DNA from: Glycine soja
Taxonomy: Eukaryota; Streptophyta; Magnoliopsida; Fabales; Fabaceae
NCBI RefSeq assembly: GCF_004193775.1
Contig: NC_041010.1
Location: 37,437,562 to 37,501,561 of the forward strand
Direction of reading: 5' to 3'
Length of the DNA stretch: 64,000 bases
Shown: positions 39,413 through 53,262 of the stretch, piece by piece
How positions within the stretch are numbered: position 1 is the stretch's first letter
Layout of the letters: each line of letters starts with the position of its first letter
Program-made: the position numbers and the translations under genes
Notes under the pieces: model-generated
The model's input: the letters and a program-made list of their open reading frames with translations, nothing else
What the model was told of the DNA's origin: nothing
Database searches by the model: none

Positions 39413-42400
39413 TGACTTTAGATTTTGATAAAAATATCTTCTGTGTAAAGACTAAGATATAAACTAAAATTTTAATTTAATTAACCTATAACTAATTGTA
39501 GAAAACAAAAGTCTAACACCAGTATTGTTGTGAACCAATTAATTTATAAATGTTTTTTTTTTCATGTGAGAATAAAAATGTAAGGCTTTTCATGGAAAAA
39601 CTAAAGCAAATTAAAAAGAGTATCAGGTGTAAGGAGCAAGTAATTAATTTAACCTTTTGTTAGACTATTTTAATTTGTTCAAGCATTTGTTAAATTATTT
39701 CACAAAAACTTCACACATATACAAGTTCTTTATGGAAAAACAGTGATTAAGCAGAATTTTGATGTAAATTAAAAAGGTTATATGAATAAGAAAAAGTAAC
39801 CATTTGCTGGTACACATATGCTGGCGTCTTACTATATACAGAGTCACTGACAAAGATTATACAGGAAAAGGGGATCAAGCCACACAACTGTTACAGTTGA
39901 CCCTTTAAACCAGCTTTGCTCCTATAACTTCCTAGCTATATATTGTTGTTAAATTAGCCTAGTGTTTATGGTAGAAGATCTCTGATTTAACCGTACGTTT
40001 AGGCCTCCTACTATAGGTTGATCTATAAGATTTGCATCCATGCATGGTCTTATAAAGAAACTAACCACATTCAGGCCCTCATAATTATTAGGAAAGATAA
40101 GGACAAATGTCTCAAAAGCAAAAATTAAACAAATATGAAAAAAGAATAGTCTTATAATTAGATGTGCAATAGATATATAATTATATACGCCATATACCAG
40201 TAATAATCACAGTCTCCAATTTATTATATTAGGTACTTTGATGCATACAACCTTAATTAAATACCAAATAAAAGATTATCAAAATTCTTACTCTTAACTA
40301 GAAAAATTATTGGAATAAATTAAAATAACTGTAAACATAAAAAAATTTGGCAAATCACTTAATGTAGTCATCAACAGACAAATAATTATTTTAATTTAAA
40401 ATTTCAAGTTTGAGTCAAATTAAAATATGTTAGTATGTTAGTGTTTTTACAGTAAAAAGGATTCGAACTCACAATATTTCTTTTCTCTCTTTTCTTTCAA
40501 TTACTGAGTCAATTTTATATTTCATAATAATTTCATCATCTTAAATAAATTCTACAAAAGAACCCTTTCATTATACACCCCAAAATTGTTCATAATTTTT
40601 TGTCTTTGTTTGTTATTGGTTTATTATGGCCTAAGTGTTCTACATTCTCTATATTGATTCTGAATTATGAATGGCAATCGTTTCCCATAGATGTAAATAA
40701 ACTAAAATTCATAAAACACTTGCACAGCCCTGTCGTTATTAGTTGGGTTAAAGCCATAGGACAAAAGCCAATTTTTTCGGTACCTAAAAGGAAATTTTAT
40801 CCACTAACACATGCGATCATTAAATAGATACTCAAAGTGGGTAGGAATGTATACACGAGTGGGCCAAATCCAACCACTAACTACTGTGGATTCATGCCTT
40901 AACTTTAAGTTTAAGATTATAATTAGCAAATTCTATTTCCAAATATCCTATGCATGATATAATCAGTTATTTTACAGTCACGGAAGACCCTAGAATAATC
41001 AATGATGGACCATTCTAATTTTACCTTTATGTTCTTATATATAGCTTTAAATGAACGCTTGGCACCTGAATCGCTTCTTGAATCTGAAGCTAGAAATGTC
41101 CTTTTCCTTGGCCATTCTAATCTTCATCCGTTTATTTGATAAAATGTTTATATGTAGGATACATTTAGTGGCAGGGTCTTTTATGATACAGAAATAAATA
41201 TTGATATATAGCTTAATAATGAACGGTCAAAATTAAACACACAAATTATGTGAGTTTTAAGTGATTACATATGTTATTTTAAATCTTAGTTGTTTATATA
41301 TAATTATATGATTCAGATTTATTTATTTTACTTTCGTATATGACATTCTCACCAGATAATATTATCAATGCACATACTATAACCCAAGAATTGAATAACT
41401 TATACAATAGCATCGTATGGTTTGAGAGTTGAGTGGGTTTCTCTTATATATTACCTAACATAATGGTACCCTAAATTCAAACTTTCTCTATATTACATAT
41501 AAACATCACTTTCAAGGCATAATACTTATTGTAATGATGCCCTCAATTCTCAAGGGGACTAAGGTATTTGTGTGTAGTCCATGTCATACGCGTTTCGTTA
41601 TATGTTAGCTTAATTTAAAATGGGGAATACATAGTTCCGGGAAGCACCTAAAAAATGGGGAAACATCCCAAATTGTAACTGAATGGGACAAATAAAAGAA
41701 ACAAAGGAAATTAGAGGAAGAAATGTTAGGGGCATCTTCTTATTCTATATTATTCTAAATAGATGGCCCCAAACATCCCCATCACAATTTTACATGAGAC
41801 AGAAGGGGATGGATATGTGAGTATCAAAAGTGATTTTCCATCCAATAGATCATCGAATTTGCACATGATATTGTCGGTTTGATGTCAATAGGTTTCTTTT
41901 CTTTATTATGTTGGTTGAATGCTTAGAACTAATTAATATACATGCCCTCGTCCAACCTCATCAATTTAACAACTAAAAAAAAATGAATATTTCTATATGA
42001 TTAATATATATCTATTGTCCAAAGAAATTTCAAGGAATCTGCATGCAAGGATTCTTCTATTTTTTGCTTCTTTTTTTATGATTCCTATAAGCTCTATACA
42101 TTGGATCAAATATATAGCTAAAACACATATATTTCATGTAAACTTGACCAAATATCTTAATCAGGTATTTGCATGTTGAATGGAACTTTTCTTGTGTATG
42201 TTCACTTAATTATATGTGGGAAGGGACCAGGGTGAACAGTTGAGATGTCAACTTGATAATGATATTGAAATTTGTATGATTTTGATTGCAACCATATCTC
42301 GCTGTACTTACACACAAACGGGTCAACCATCATAATTTTGAAGTATTCAGCTTTTGGTTATGTTTGTAAAACATTATATTCAAATATCGGGACATTATTT

Positions 42401-43424
42401 TTTTTTCCTGACTCATTTAAAAAGTGGAGAATACATGGAATCAATGCTCATATCTTGGATCGTATAATTGTGGTCCTACGGTTCCATAATGTTAATAATA
42501 AAATTTCAATTTGTGGATGAGTTTGGTGGCCCTGAGATCTGTCGATAGAGAAGAAAACCAATATTTATTATTTGGGATAACTACAATTTGTTCAGCTTCT
42601 AATTGAGTACGTTATGCTATTATAGTCTTTCAATTACATTTTAAAAAAAATAAAAATAAAAGACATAATTAAGGTCTTGTTCCCTTCCTAATTAAAAATA
42701 ATATATGTTATTCTTCATTCAACTATCTTAATTATTTGCCGGGAAAAGTATAAAAACCTTGGAATTTTTATTTCAACAAGTTTAAAATATAAGATTTCAT
42801 TAATGAGTACCATAAAGGTACTGGTTAAAAAGAATTTAATGAAATTTATTACATGCTTTCATATTTTTTTTTTAAAATATTGTTATATTTATCGATTTTA
42901 TGGATAACTATTTGAAAAATTGGAGGACTACCTTCAATGAAATACTCTAACTAAATCATGTTATTTTCATCTATAAAACTCAAAAATATAACTCTTAGCT
43001 TAATTTTCTCATATTTGTTTATATGTGACACTGCATAGCAAATTCCTAAAAAACTATTGTAGTACTTGAAAATATAACTAGAAACTTAGATAAAAGTGGT
43101 TGTTTAATTCAAGTGAACCAAAATTGTTGCTTTCTCTATTTTCTGACCATTTTGTTGGATCCACAATGTTGCATCAACACCATACAGCATTCACGTTTAA
43201 AGTGTATCCCTTGATCTATAAAAAGAAACATTGTCTGTAGCTTTAGTATTGATGTAGGGTCTCCCTAAAATTTGTACCGTGTCTTAAGCTTGGAAAGGGA
43301 TTATTTTTACCTCTCCTAGAATTTCTCTGTGGCCAAAAAAAACTAGCCAACTAGAAATTGTTAAAGGTAATTTTTACATACTTCTTATAACTCAATAGAA
43401 TGGCCATGATTACCACGCAGTAAC
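39413..43424. other. AT-rich intergenic region
   Basis: No gene recognised. The only structured item noted is a possible tRNA-derived SINE remnant near 40455-40515, listed separately. Confidence 0.45.
40459..40513 (-). mobile_element. Possible tRNA-derived SINE remnant (pol III boxes)
   Basis: On the minus strand TTGACTCAGTAATTG resembles an A box and, about 35 bases later, AGTTCGAATCC matches a B box closely. The sequence between and around does not fold as a tRNA that I can see. It fits a decayed SINE head. Weak evidence. Confidence 0.3.
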
Positions 43425-43554
43425 AGATTGAATAAAGGAGAAATCCTAGATTACATGTTGGCTATTAGGCTAAAAAAGTTGTATTAACTAATAATCGATC
43501 AATTACATGATTTCTTTAAGAGATTTAAATAATGCTATAAAACTCTTTTTTTTT

Positions 43555-45480
43555 ATAATCTTCGTTTAAGAGACAGGGTAGAGCACAATTTATTCGCAAC
43601 ACATCGAAACTCCCTCCCTATCTTGATGATTAATTAAAATGACAAAACAATGGAACTCATCATGAGCCAAAATACCTTAACTGCATATTACTGCATCTTA
43701 ACGATTAACTAGAATAACAAAAATAACTGGTTCTTGTGAAAAAACTTCATTCTTCGACCAAGAAAGAGTTTAAAGATGCTGAATACCTAACTTCATAAAA
43801 TTATAAGGAAGTCACACCAGACTTTCAATTTCAAAGTTCGAAGTTAATTAGTCTTTCTTGAAACCCCTAATTAATTAAATGGAATTATAAGGGCAGTTGT
43901 ATGTCCACAGTTCGTTAGAATCTTCATAACTGGTGTGCTACAAACCCAAATATTTTTATACACTGCACACACCAATTCAAAATTTGATTTTTCTTTTACG
44001 CCTATTATTAAATACTAGAAATCCAAGCAAAACTTATATGCATCGATCCAGAAATATTAACAGTTCTGTAGGTTTTAAAACTTCAAGCACAGCACAACTA
44101 GAGATTAAAAAAACTGTTTTAAAGCATTAAATTAAATAATTTAGGCTTCATTAATTGATTTTTAAAAAACCATATGTTGCTTCAGAAATGATGTTTGGTA
44201 CAAAATTTGCTATACGAATGTTATGCACAAAGAATACAGGGCAGGTGAATTCTGTCAATTTTTCTAATTTATTTACTTTTTGAATTGCATGATCATCCAA
44301 TACGAATCACAACCAAACATGCCCGATGGTAGATTCCAACCCAAATCCAGCATTTTATCAAAGACATGGCATCATTGGCATGGGTGTTGATTGATCATAT
44401 ATAGACTAAAACAAAAATACATCATCATCATGCCTAGTAGAAATCAATATCAGCGGAAAAACATAATTTGGTTTTAGAAAATATCAATGCAAAGCACTCA
44501 AAAAAATCCCCTAGCTCCTTTTCAATGCAAACTATGCAACATTAAATGATATGCATAAAAGAGATAGACACAAAAAAGTGTAGTACAAACTGTTGTATGA
44601 ATTTTGTACAAACAACATTTCTCTTGTATATGAAAACAGATACTATTGACAATCAAACAGAGACAAAATAGAAAATATTTTCTATTCAACAATAGCAAAG
44701 CCTTAAATCTTCATGTTCAATTGAAATAAATAAAAAGTAAAAATGCAACTCTAGCCAGAACAACTGAATGTGAGCTTCTTCTTCATCAAAACTTTGGAGA
44801 GCTACATAGACAGACAGGTTCAACGAAGAGTACAAAGCAAAAAAAAATCAATTTGTTTAAAATGTTATGCAAAAAAAAAAAAAAAAAGAATACACCTGAA
44901 TATGGAAAGCTAAAATTCAAGACTGCCATTTAAGCTTAGACATAAACTCAGCACAGAAAGACAATATATAGCAACCAAAACCACAAAAATACGTTTGAAA
45001 AATCAAAAGGCAATGGAAAAGATTAAGGGAAATTTTTTTTATCTCCAGTATCAAAAGTAAAGAATCCTTCGGTGAATAACCCAAATAGAATACGCATTTT
45101 TTACATAAAGTCTGCAACATAAAATGATATTGGCAATAATACTGTCCATTCTTAAACCAGAAAAAAGAACTTCCATCATTGGAGAGCTATAGTTAAGAAA
45201 AGTGCATTAACAGATATATAAATTAAAAAAACATGGTAACCAGTGTCATAGCTCTGAAAGCAGGTAAAAGTAAGCAGTTCAACAGCTAAATTGTATTTTT
45301 CAGCAGTTGAAATAATGAAAACTAAATCTGCAATAAATGGTATGCAGAAGAGAGATAAAAATTGTTATATAAATAACATTTCTCTTATGAAAACAGTTAC
45401 TATCGTCAATCAAACGGAGAAAAAAGAAAATATTTTGTATTCAACAATAGCAAGGCCTTAAATCCTCATGTTCAATTATA
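43555..45480. repeat. Segmental duplication, copy 1
   Basis: Long stretches match 47677-49370 in the same order and orientation. Examples are GACAGGGTAGAGCACAATTT/TACAGGGTAAAGCACAATTT, GGCATGGGTGTTGAT/GGCATGGGAGTTGAT, AATCCCCTAGCTCCTTTTCA (44505/48723), CAGACAGGTTCAAC (44811/48939) and CTGCCATTTAAGCTTAGA. The offset is about 4.1-4.2 kb. A block within this copy (about 44545-44735) is echoed again at 45330-45480, and 43425-43530 is echoed at about 45605-45710. No coding frame is visible in either copy. Confidence 0.8.
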
Positions 45481-45604
45481 ACGCAATGGAATTGATTGTA
45501 TGACTATCACGACAAAAAAAAAAACTAAAGAATTACTGGCTAAATTAATTTAGTTTATTACTAATTACATATTGATTCTTTGAAAAACTAATTGTATTTT
45601 TTCT

Positions 45605-45710
45605 TATAGTGGATTGAATAACGAAGGAGAAATTCTAGAGTCTATGTTGGCTATACAAGACTATACTAAATAGTTTTATAAATATTTAATCATGTAATTA
45701 ATTTATTTAA
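45605..45710. repeat. Diverged partial repeat of 43425-43530
   Basis: GGATTGAATAACGAAGGAGA, then ATGTTGGCTAT and CATGTAATTAATTTATTT, parallel AGATTGAATAAAGGAGAAAT, ATGTTGGCTAT and CAATTACATGATTTCTTT at 43425-43530. It shows that the duplicated block was itself rearranged. Confidence 0.5.
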
Positions 45711-45904
45711 AATGACAATGTATTTATTTTTGAATAATTAATTTAGGCTACATAACTTGTATAAACAATATATACATGAGTCTTTTCCTTATTAAAACAT
45801 CATTGGAAAGGGCAGAAGATCAACAAATATGCAACAAATGAGAAGGGGGCATGCAATAGTGAAAATCATATAGGCATACGAAGATTTCAATCATGGATAA
45901 TTTT

Positions 45905-46266
45905 TAAGGGTGTGTTTGGTTTGTATTTTTATTTTCTGTAAACTGTTTTTATTTTTAAAATATTAGAATTCTGAAAACATGTTTGGTTTGACTTCTTATT
46001 TTCTGCTTTCAAGAAATAAAAACACTAAAAATATGTTTTTAAAAGGAAATGTATTTTTGAATTTGTTTAAAATTAGTCATCGCGTTTTCATTTCACCCAA
46101 AATGAGGTTCCTGAAAACGAGATTTTATTGTTTCCAATGTTTGGTTTGTTTGGGAAAATATTTTCAATACAATGAAAATAGAAATTCAATCAAACACATT
46201 TCCATTATCATTTTTTATTTTCAATTAAAATGAAAACCGAAAACAACTAAAACAAACACTCCCTAA
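45905..46266. mobile_element. PIF/Harbinger (Tourist-like) MITE with TAA target duplication
   Basis: The body 45908-46263 (356 bp) starts GGGTGTGTTTGGTTTG and ends CTAAAACAAACACTCCC, which reversed reads GGGAGTGTTTGTTTTAG. It is flanked by TAA on both sides (45905-45907 and 46264-46266). GGG(T/A)GTGTTTG ends with a 3-bp TAA/TTA duplication are diagnostic of this superfamily. Internal GTTTGGTTTG and AATGAAAA words are also paired. It has no coding capacity. Confidence 0.87.
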
Positions 46267-47676
46267 TATACTTTGCTTGTGGCCTTTATGGACTAAAAAA
46301 TTGTGTTAGAATTTTAAATATTTTTTTTCTCAATTGATGAAATAATTACATTTTTATACATTTATAAATTAAAGTTTTATATCTATGAACACTACAATTA
46401 GGAAGTTGTACTTTCCTTTATGAAGTTATTTTTTATGTATATTTATTTTTAGAGATGTCTTCTGTTAAAATATTCTTGAAATATTCTTGTTCTAGGAAGT
46501 CAAACATTAAATGTCAATATCTTTAAAAATTTGAATTTTGATTTATCATGTTGTGAGAGACTAATCTCTTCTATTAGACTTTATTTTCTTTTTATTTTGC
46601 AAGTTTTTTTTTCCTTTTCAACATGTTCAAAATTATGAAATGAGAAAAAAAGTTCTAAAAATAAATAAGAAAAATCATGTTTTACCAAATATTAATTAAA
46701 ACTTTGTATATTATAATTTTTTTCATTTAAATATAGTAAATATGTGAATATGAAAAAAAAGATTATTAAAAAATTGAAAAAATAATTTATATTTAAATTT
46801 CATGATAAAAATAAAAAATAAATATAAAATGTACAAAACTTCTTCTGATCATTATTTAAAATTTTGTGTTAAAAGTTAGCTCAAATATCTTAAAAAATTA
46901 TTATCTTTTGTATTCCTTATCTAATTTTTAAATTTTAAATTTTTTAAAATTTATATCCTCCTTACCACCTTTTATGGTAAGTATTGAATAAAATGTAAAT
47001 AAATTTTAATATCTTGAAAATATAAAATACATCTAAAATTTTCTATAAAAGATGGTAAGAGAATTTGTAGGAGGATAGAACGAAAGGATTTAAAATTATT
47101 CATAAAAAATTATATTGAATAATTATAAAATAGGAAATATAGAAATATTTTTAGCATTTTTTATAATTTAATATATCAGTTTGAACATTTTCTGTTTCTA
47201 CAAATATGATTTTTTAGCATTTTATTCATTTTGCAACATCATAAAACATATTTATTATTCTTAGTCCTTAAAAACATCTTAAAGATTTTATTGAATTTAA
47301 GGATTATAAAAAAAAGGAATAATTCTAAAATGTTATTTTTTTAAAAATGTGAAACCCCTACAGTAAATCAAATTAATTGACACTTCTAATTCTAGTATTA
47401 AAAATAAGGTTAATTGTTAATCATGCAGCCTGAGCTAGTCACTCTGAATACTCTGCATACACACTGGGGAGAACGAAGAGTACAATCATTAAATTTATTT
47501 TCTGTGATTTCAGGGTAAGGAATAAAGGAAGATTAAGTACAGATCTCTGTTCTTAAAATGTGAAAATGGACTTTCTATTATAATCTTAACTTCTCTGAAA
47601 CACAACTTTAAAAGCAATTATTGAGGGATTCAAAAAGCACGTCAACAAACATGCTCAAGTTTATTCTGCCTTGGAA
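46267..47676. other. AT-rich spacer between duplicated blocks
   Basis: Very AT-rich, with no gene or pairable repeat recognised. It separates the Harbinger MITE from duplication copy 2. Confidence 0.45.
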
Positions 47677-49370
47677 TTTTCGTTCAAGATACAGGGTAAA
47701 GCACAATTTTCTCGCAACAAATCGAAACTCCCTATCCTGATAATTAAAATAACAAAATTTAATATACAAACATTGAACTAATAGGTCGTTCTAGTGAAAA
47801 AAATTCATCGACCAAGAAAGGGTGAGATGCAGTATACCTAACGATTAGTTCACCACTTTCGATTTCAAATCCTCGGTTTATTATTTTTACAAATTGAATT
47901 TTCGGAAACCATACATTATTTTTACAAACCAAACCCAAACATGTGCATCAGTAGATTCCAATCCAAATCCCCACCACTTCATAAAAGACATGCCATATCA
48001 TTGGCATGGGAGTTGATATAAAATTATAATATCAATTAAATAACAAACTGACGTTTTCATAAGAACACATCACATACCATTAAGGTAAATAGAAGTCATA
48101 TTATCAATATAAGCACAACATGTGTGAAGTATAAGAAAAACAAAATGAACATCAGTTCAACACGACTAAATTTGCAAAGTTTTAAAAGATAGACTAACAC
48201 ATGAAAGATTTAGTCATAGGCTCGGACACTAGTGCCAGGTATATGCTGGAGCACCCTTGAAAACCATCTGGATTAACCTGCAAAACCAATTATTCAACTC
48301 AGCACACGAAAGGAATAACCGTCAGAGACTAGTGAATCTTTTAGGCAGTACCATGTAAAGACATGACTAGTAAAATGATTATAAACATGAATACACAAAC
48401 TAGGTACAAATTAATCCTAAGGACCGGGTAATGAATGGCTCAGCATATAGTAGAACCCAGTCAGGACAATGTAAGCATTGCCAATGCAAAAATACTTTCA
48501 TGTGAAATGGAGATGGAGCATAGATGACAAGAATATTAGCCAAGCTTGGTACAAAATAATCAAAAGATTAGCCAATGGTTATTAACACTCAAATGGTCAT
48601 TCACCACCATTGATCTTATATATAGATTAAAACAAAAACACATCAGCGTGGCTAGTAGAAATCAAAATCAGCGGAAAAACATGAGTAGGTAGAAAGTATT
48701 TAGGCAAAGCACTCAAAAGAAAAATCCCCTAGCTCCTTTTCATTGCAAACTATAATTATGAAAACAGATACTATGAACAACCAAATAGAAAATATTTACT
48801 ATTCAACAATAACAAAGAGCTGCATTTGCCTTAAACCATCATGTTCAAATGAAATAAGTAGTAAATATGCACCTTGAGGCAGAATAACCTTTTGACTGTG
48901 AGCATCTTCTTCATGAAGACTTTGGAGAACTACATACACAGACAGGTTCAACAAATACTACAAAGCAAAAGAATTTTCAATTTGTTTAAAATCTTGTGAC
49001 ATTAAAAAATAACACACCAGAATAAGGAAAGCTATTATAGAACACTGCCATTTAAGCTTAGATTTAAAATTAGCACAGCCAAACAATAGCAACTAAAACC
49101 ACAAAATATATTTCAAAAAGCAACATAAAATTAGCAGTCAAACAATAGCAACATAAGAAGATATCAACACTTTCCAACTATGAAGAAACAGTCAGTCAAT
49201 TTTTAAACCAGAAAAAAAATTCAATCAATGCGCTATATAGTTGAGAAAAGTGTATTAAAAGAGTATAAAAACATGGCAACCAGTGTCACCATTGAAAGCA
49301 GGTAAAACAGTTTAACAAGCAACATTATATTTTTCAGCAGATGAAATAATGAAACTAGATGTGCAAACTC
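47677..49370. repeat. Segmental duplication, copy 2, next to eRF1
   Basis: This is the partner of 43555-45480. It has about 580 bases at 48020-48600 with no match in copy 1, and lacks about 90 bases that copy 1 has around 44540-44630. It ends about 550 bases from the eRF1 stop codon. On the minus strand TTTTGCAG ending near 48278 looks like a splice acceptor, so part of this copy might belong to a spliced 3' UTR of eRF1; unproven. Confidence 0.75.
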
Positions 49371-49924
49371 ATTGATGAGGACTGACCATCACTGCTTCTG
49401 GGTAGTGTTTCTCTGAGGTACATGTTTTTGTTCTTGCTTTTCTGGGTGTTAGTAGTAGAGAGGAGAGCTAAAAGACAAAAACCAGCAATGTTTAGGGAAA
49501 TTCTTTTAAGCGCACTAAGTAAAAAATGTAAGAAAATATGCCAAATTTTCACCAGGTGTTGCCAGAAGCTTTGCAGGAATTTGTGGTGCCAGAGTCTGAA
49601 TGATAGGAATACAAGTAAGAAAGTAACTCGTATCAGAAAGGAGCACCTTGGGGGCAGAGTATCTGAAAAAATATTAAAACTAGAAATTATAGATACGTCC
49701 TTCATATCTAAGAAAAAAAACAAGGGTGTAAACTAAAGCCTTATATAAAAATGCTGCAGAAAAAGGGAAATAGAATTAAACCTTGATTCACAATGAAACA
49801 TTCTATGCAACACCATGGACACACAAGGAGGAGGAGGAGGAGCAGGTGCAACCAACTCCCATACTGGTGCAGGTATTTTGGCTCCCCTTTCCTGCACCAG
49901 TGGTAGGAAGCATTTCATTGATTG

Positions 49925-51238
49925 CTATTCAGAATCATCGTACACGCCTCCATCATCAGAGAAATCATCAAATGATCGCATATCCAGCTGGTACCGCAAG
50001 ATCCCACCTATCCCACCAAAACCTCTGCAAAATTGTGAGCCTTCTTGTGATTTATTGGTGACAAACTCAAGAGTGCAACCGAAGCGTTTGTATTCATTTG
50101 CAAACCACTCCAGCAGAGACAACTTCTCCTGAACCTCAAAATCAGCATTGCTCTCAGGATCCCGAAAATTGCTTTGATCGGCATCCTGTTCCTTGTTTAA
50201 GTGCTTAATGACAACCTCACCAGTAGCACTATTTTTCAAGACATACCTATTCATATCCAGATTTTCCCACACAATAAGTGTCTCAACAGCTCCCATCTCT
50301 AAAGCCTTTAGAGTATCATCAACCCCAAAAACATACTTCCCAGTATCCTGGCTGATTTCCTCAAAGTATTTTCCAATCAATCGCTTCTCCTGGATAAACT
50401 TCACATTGGACAGAATTTCAGCAGAGAGTTCAATAGCCTGATTAAACCCATTCTCGCCTCCGTAGGAGACATCAACAACATTGAGTATTTTTGCCTGAAG
50501 TCGAGGATCAAACATATCTGACTGACTAAGTTCAGTCTTGAAATCAGCTGAACCAGCCAGTATTAATCCAGAAACATTGGGTTGGCTGGTAGCAGGATTG
50601 ATATAGAACTGGGTAGCAAGCTCGGCCGTCTTCCGCACATAGTTATGACGCTTCTCCATGCGAAGACGGGCAAAACGCAGAGCAGATTGCCCTCCTCTTC
50701 CATGTTTCTTTGGGAGATCCACACTGAATTTATGAAGCACCTCTCTTGTATTACCACTCAATGTCCCAAACAAAGTACCGTTGCCATCCATGACAATAAA
50801 TCCAAACTTGTCATCAGACTCAAGGAGCTCATTCAAAGCTTCAGTGTGAAACTTATTGTCACAAAGATAAAGGGATGCATTAATAGGTCTGAAAGGCTCA
50901 AAATCAATAGTCACCTTCTTTTCCTTCCCATCATCAGTCACAATTGTGCCAGTATACAGAACAAGACCATTTGGAGGAACCTTGTTATAGAGTTTAAGCC
51001 TCTGCTGAGCAGAAGTGATTGCACCAAGAACTGACTGTCGATTCACCCTGCTTTTGATGTTTGATGCAGTTCCAAACTCATCACCAAGCATCTTAGTGAC
51101 ACGAGATATTTGATCACGTGGAGGCATGATAAGGGAAATCATACTTGTCCCATTTCCTCTAGCAGCCTCAAGAGCTTTGATCAATTTCTTGATTTTCCAC
51201 ACCTCAATGTTCTTATCAGTCTCATGGCCATCAACCAT
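49925..51238 (-). CDS. Eukaryotic peptide chain release factor subunit 1 (eRF1)
   Basis: An uninterrupted exon codes 437 aa, the family's usual length. Domain 1 has GTS (30-32), NIKS (60-63) and YLCDNKF (124-130), the stop-codon reading motifs. Domain 2 has GGQ (182-184, in [17 protein letters not shown]), which triggers peptidyl-tRNA hydrolysis at the ribosome. Domain 3 holds the eRF3-binding region and the acidic tail ([14 protein letters not shown]). eRF1 ends translation at all three stop codons in the cytosol with the GTPase eRF3. The start is set at the Met of [10 protein letters not shown]. Nineteen upstream in-frame codons to 51295 are rejected because a T-rich tract and CAAG acceptor (at 51264) lie just before, meaning they are leader intron. 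The single coding exon matches other plant eRF1 genes as I recall them. Confidence 0.96.
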   Translation of the reverse strand: MVDGHETDKNIEVWKIKKLIKALEAARGNGTSMISLIMPPRDQISRVTKMLGDEFGTASNIKSRVNRQSVLGAITSAQQRLKLYNKVPPNGLVLYTGTIVTDDGKEKKVTIDFEPFRPINASLYLCDNKFHTEALNELLESDDKFGFIVMDGNGTLFGTLSGNTREVLHKFSVDLPKKHGRGGQSALRFARLRMEKRHNYVRKTAELATQFYINPATSQPNVSGLILAGSADFKTELSQSDMFDPRLQAKILNVVDVSYGGENGFNQAIELSAEILSNVKFIQEKRLIGKYFEEISQDTGKYVFGVDDTLKALEMGAVETLIVWENLDMNRYVLKNSATGEVVIKHLNKEQDADQSNFRDPESNADFEVQEKLSLLEWFANEYKRFGCTLEFVTNKSQEGSQFCRGFGGIGGILRYQLDMRSFDDFSDDGGVYDDSE

Positions 51239-52200
51239 CTTCAGACAATAATAGGCCAATAACCTTGAAAAAAAAACACAACAAATAAGCCACAATATAA
51301 AATAGTAGTTTTAAGAAAATAAAATCAAATTTAAATGGGTAACCCGTTGGACCGAATCAAACCGTTCATGAATAGGTTGGGTTTAAAAAAATTGTGAAAA
51401 CCGAAACGAACAAAATTGATCAAATTTGATTTGATTTGATTGTGTTAGGTCCGGAAGAATTCAACGTAAAAAAACACAAGATTCCATTTGTTTCACATTA
51501 GCCGAAAGGTATTTATAGAATCATCATATCATATTAAGATTCAAACAGGCTTTTATAAACACTTTAACCTAGTCATAAACTAATATAAAACACACACGAT
51601 TCTGAGATGCAGACATATTTAAATCATCATAATATAATAAAAATATTATTATTATAATAATAACTTTTTTTCTCACTCTGCTCCATGGTCACCTTCTCCT
51701 CCCTCATGTCAAGTTGCAAATAAAAAATTCACACCATAACACCCAAACAAAAAACGATTATATTAAAATTGAACAAACCACAAAAGCAGATGCGCAACAG
51801 CTCGTATGAATATTAATATATATACACACGTGCGTGCCTCTAAAGCATCACAAAACAGAGCACATCCAATTAGTAATCTGAGTCCATCACCATATAATAA
51901 TAATAATCACAAAAACGATGAAGACTATAATAACACGAATACCAAAAGCGCGAAAACCCACAAGCGACCGAAACAATAAAAAAAAAAGCAAAAGGAAACA
52001 AAAAATATATAAATAAATGAACGGATCGGGTATTGAATGATGGAAAATTGCGCGATGATTCAATTTGGCGAACAAACGAACCTTTTGTGAGGCGGCGCAA
52101 GGGAGAGAAGCGTGCCCTATCTAAGAACTATGGAATGCTTGATTTGTTTGTTCTTTCTTCAGGGAGAGTGCGTGGGGATTCTAAAGCGCGGCGAGCAAAC
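51239..52200 (-). promoter_or_regulatory. eRF1 5' leader, leader intron and promoter region
   Basis: On the minus strand a T-rich tract ending in TTCAAG (51264) is a good acceptor 25 bases before the ATG. A possible donor is AAAAG/GTTCGT at about 52082, following the purine-rich leader CTCCCTTGCGCCGCCTCAC. This gives a leader intron of about 0.8 kb. Within it, 51350-51470 holds repeat-like sequence (GGTAACCCGTTGGACCGAAT and three tandem TTTGAT units). Boundaries are inferred from splice signals only. Confidence 0.45.
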
Positions 52201-52696
52201 TGCGTGGGTTGCCATGTTCTGTTTGCTTTTTTTGATAGCGGTGAGAATGTGGAATTACATCTCAGTCCTTGCATCATTTTTTTCTCATGTGTGTTTGGAG
52301 CCGTCAAAATGGGTTCCGGTCTTTGGGCCAGCCCGGTCCATTGTGGACTAGAGGTGGATCGAGATTAATTTTTGTAAAAAAATATCGATGCAACGTCTAT
52401 TTAGCCCGTGGGTTAGGTGGGTTCAATCCGTGGGTTGGTGGGTCAGTCCGTCAACCCATCAAATTTAAATAATATATTATTTTATTTTATTATTATAAAT
52501 TTATAATTATTAAAAAATTAAATTTTTATTTTGTAACTAACCATCCAAGCTGTAATAGAACAATAGCAAAGCTCAATTGAATTAGCAATTGTTAATTTGT
52601 TAATGGTCAGCAAGGCAACTATGCAAAGCCTGCACCTTTCTTAATTTCTTAAAAATATAATTTTTTAATATTTTATTGGTATTTAATATTATTTAA

Positions 52697-52719
52697 TATA
52701 TATATATATATATATATAT
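52697..52719. repeat. (TA)n microsatellite
   Basis: About eleven pure TA units inside the hAT-like element. Confidence 0.9.
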
Positions 52720-53262
52720 CAATAAATTTATCTTTTTCTAAATATTTAGTATCATATTAAATATAATTACATTAAAATTGAGTAAAAAAATTAATTATAT
52801 TTTTAATTAAGCAGGTATTATCTTCAAACATATTTAAGCCTATTGAAAATTTCCATGATTTGCTCCTTATGTGTATAAATTAAAAAGAAAATAGTAAATA
52901 TAAATTTATAATTATTTAAATTTAAATTCATTAAACTTTTGCATTATAAAATATTTATAAAATAAATTTTTTATTATTTTATAATTTATTATAATTAATT
53001 CATTATAAATGAAATTTGTAAGTATTATGAATATCTTTTAAAATTAAACATAACGATGATCAATCTTTTCATGGGGTTATCATCATAAAATACAATATAT
53101 TAAATATTATGATTTATTAAAATAACTTATCATATATTTTCTTATAACCTGTATATTTTATATTTATTAATATTTAAATAAGTAAAAAGAGTAAAATATA
53201 AAATAATTAACTTAATTTTGAAATCATCAAAGATATAAGTATAGTTTTATAGCATATCATCA

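Noticed and set aside
45979..46233. 84-codon plus-strand ORF
   Set aside because: It lies wholly inside the PIF/Harbinger MITE and has no protein resemblance.
49422..50132. Several 90-105 codon ORFs on the plus strand
   Set aside because: They overlap the 3' UTR and antisense of eRF1 and have no family features.
51239..51295. Nineteen extra N-terminal codons of the eRF1 frame
   Set aside because: They are preceded by a T-rich tract and overlap a CAAG acceptor; the family start is the Met at 51238 and gives the standard 437 aa.
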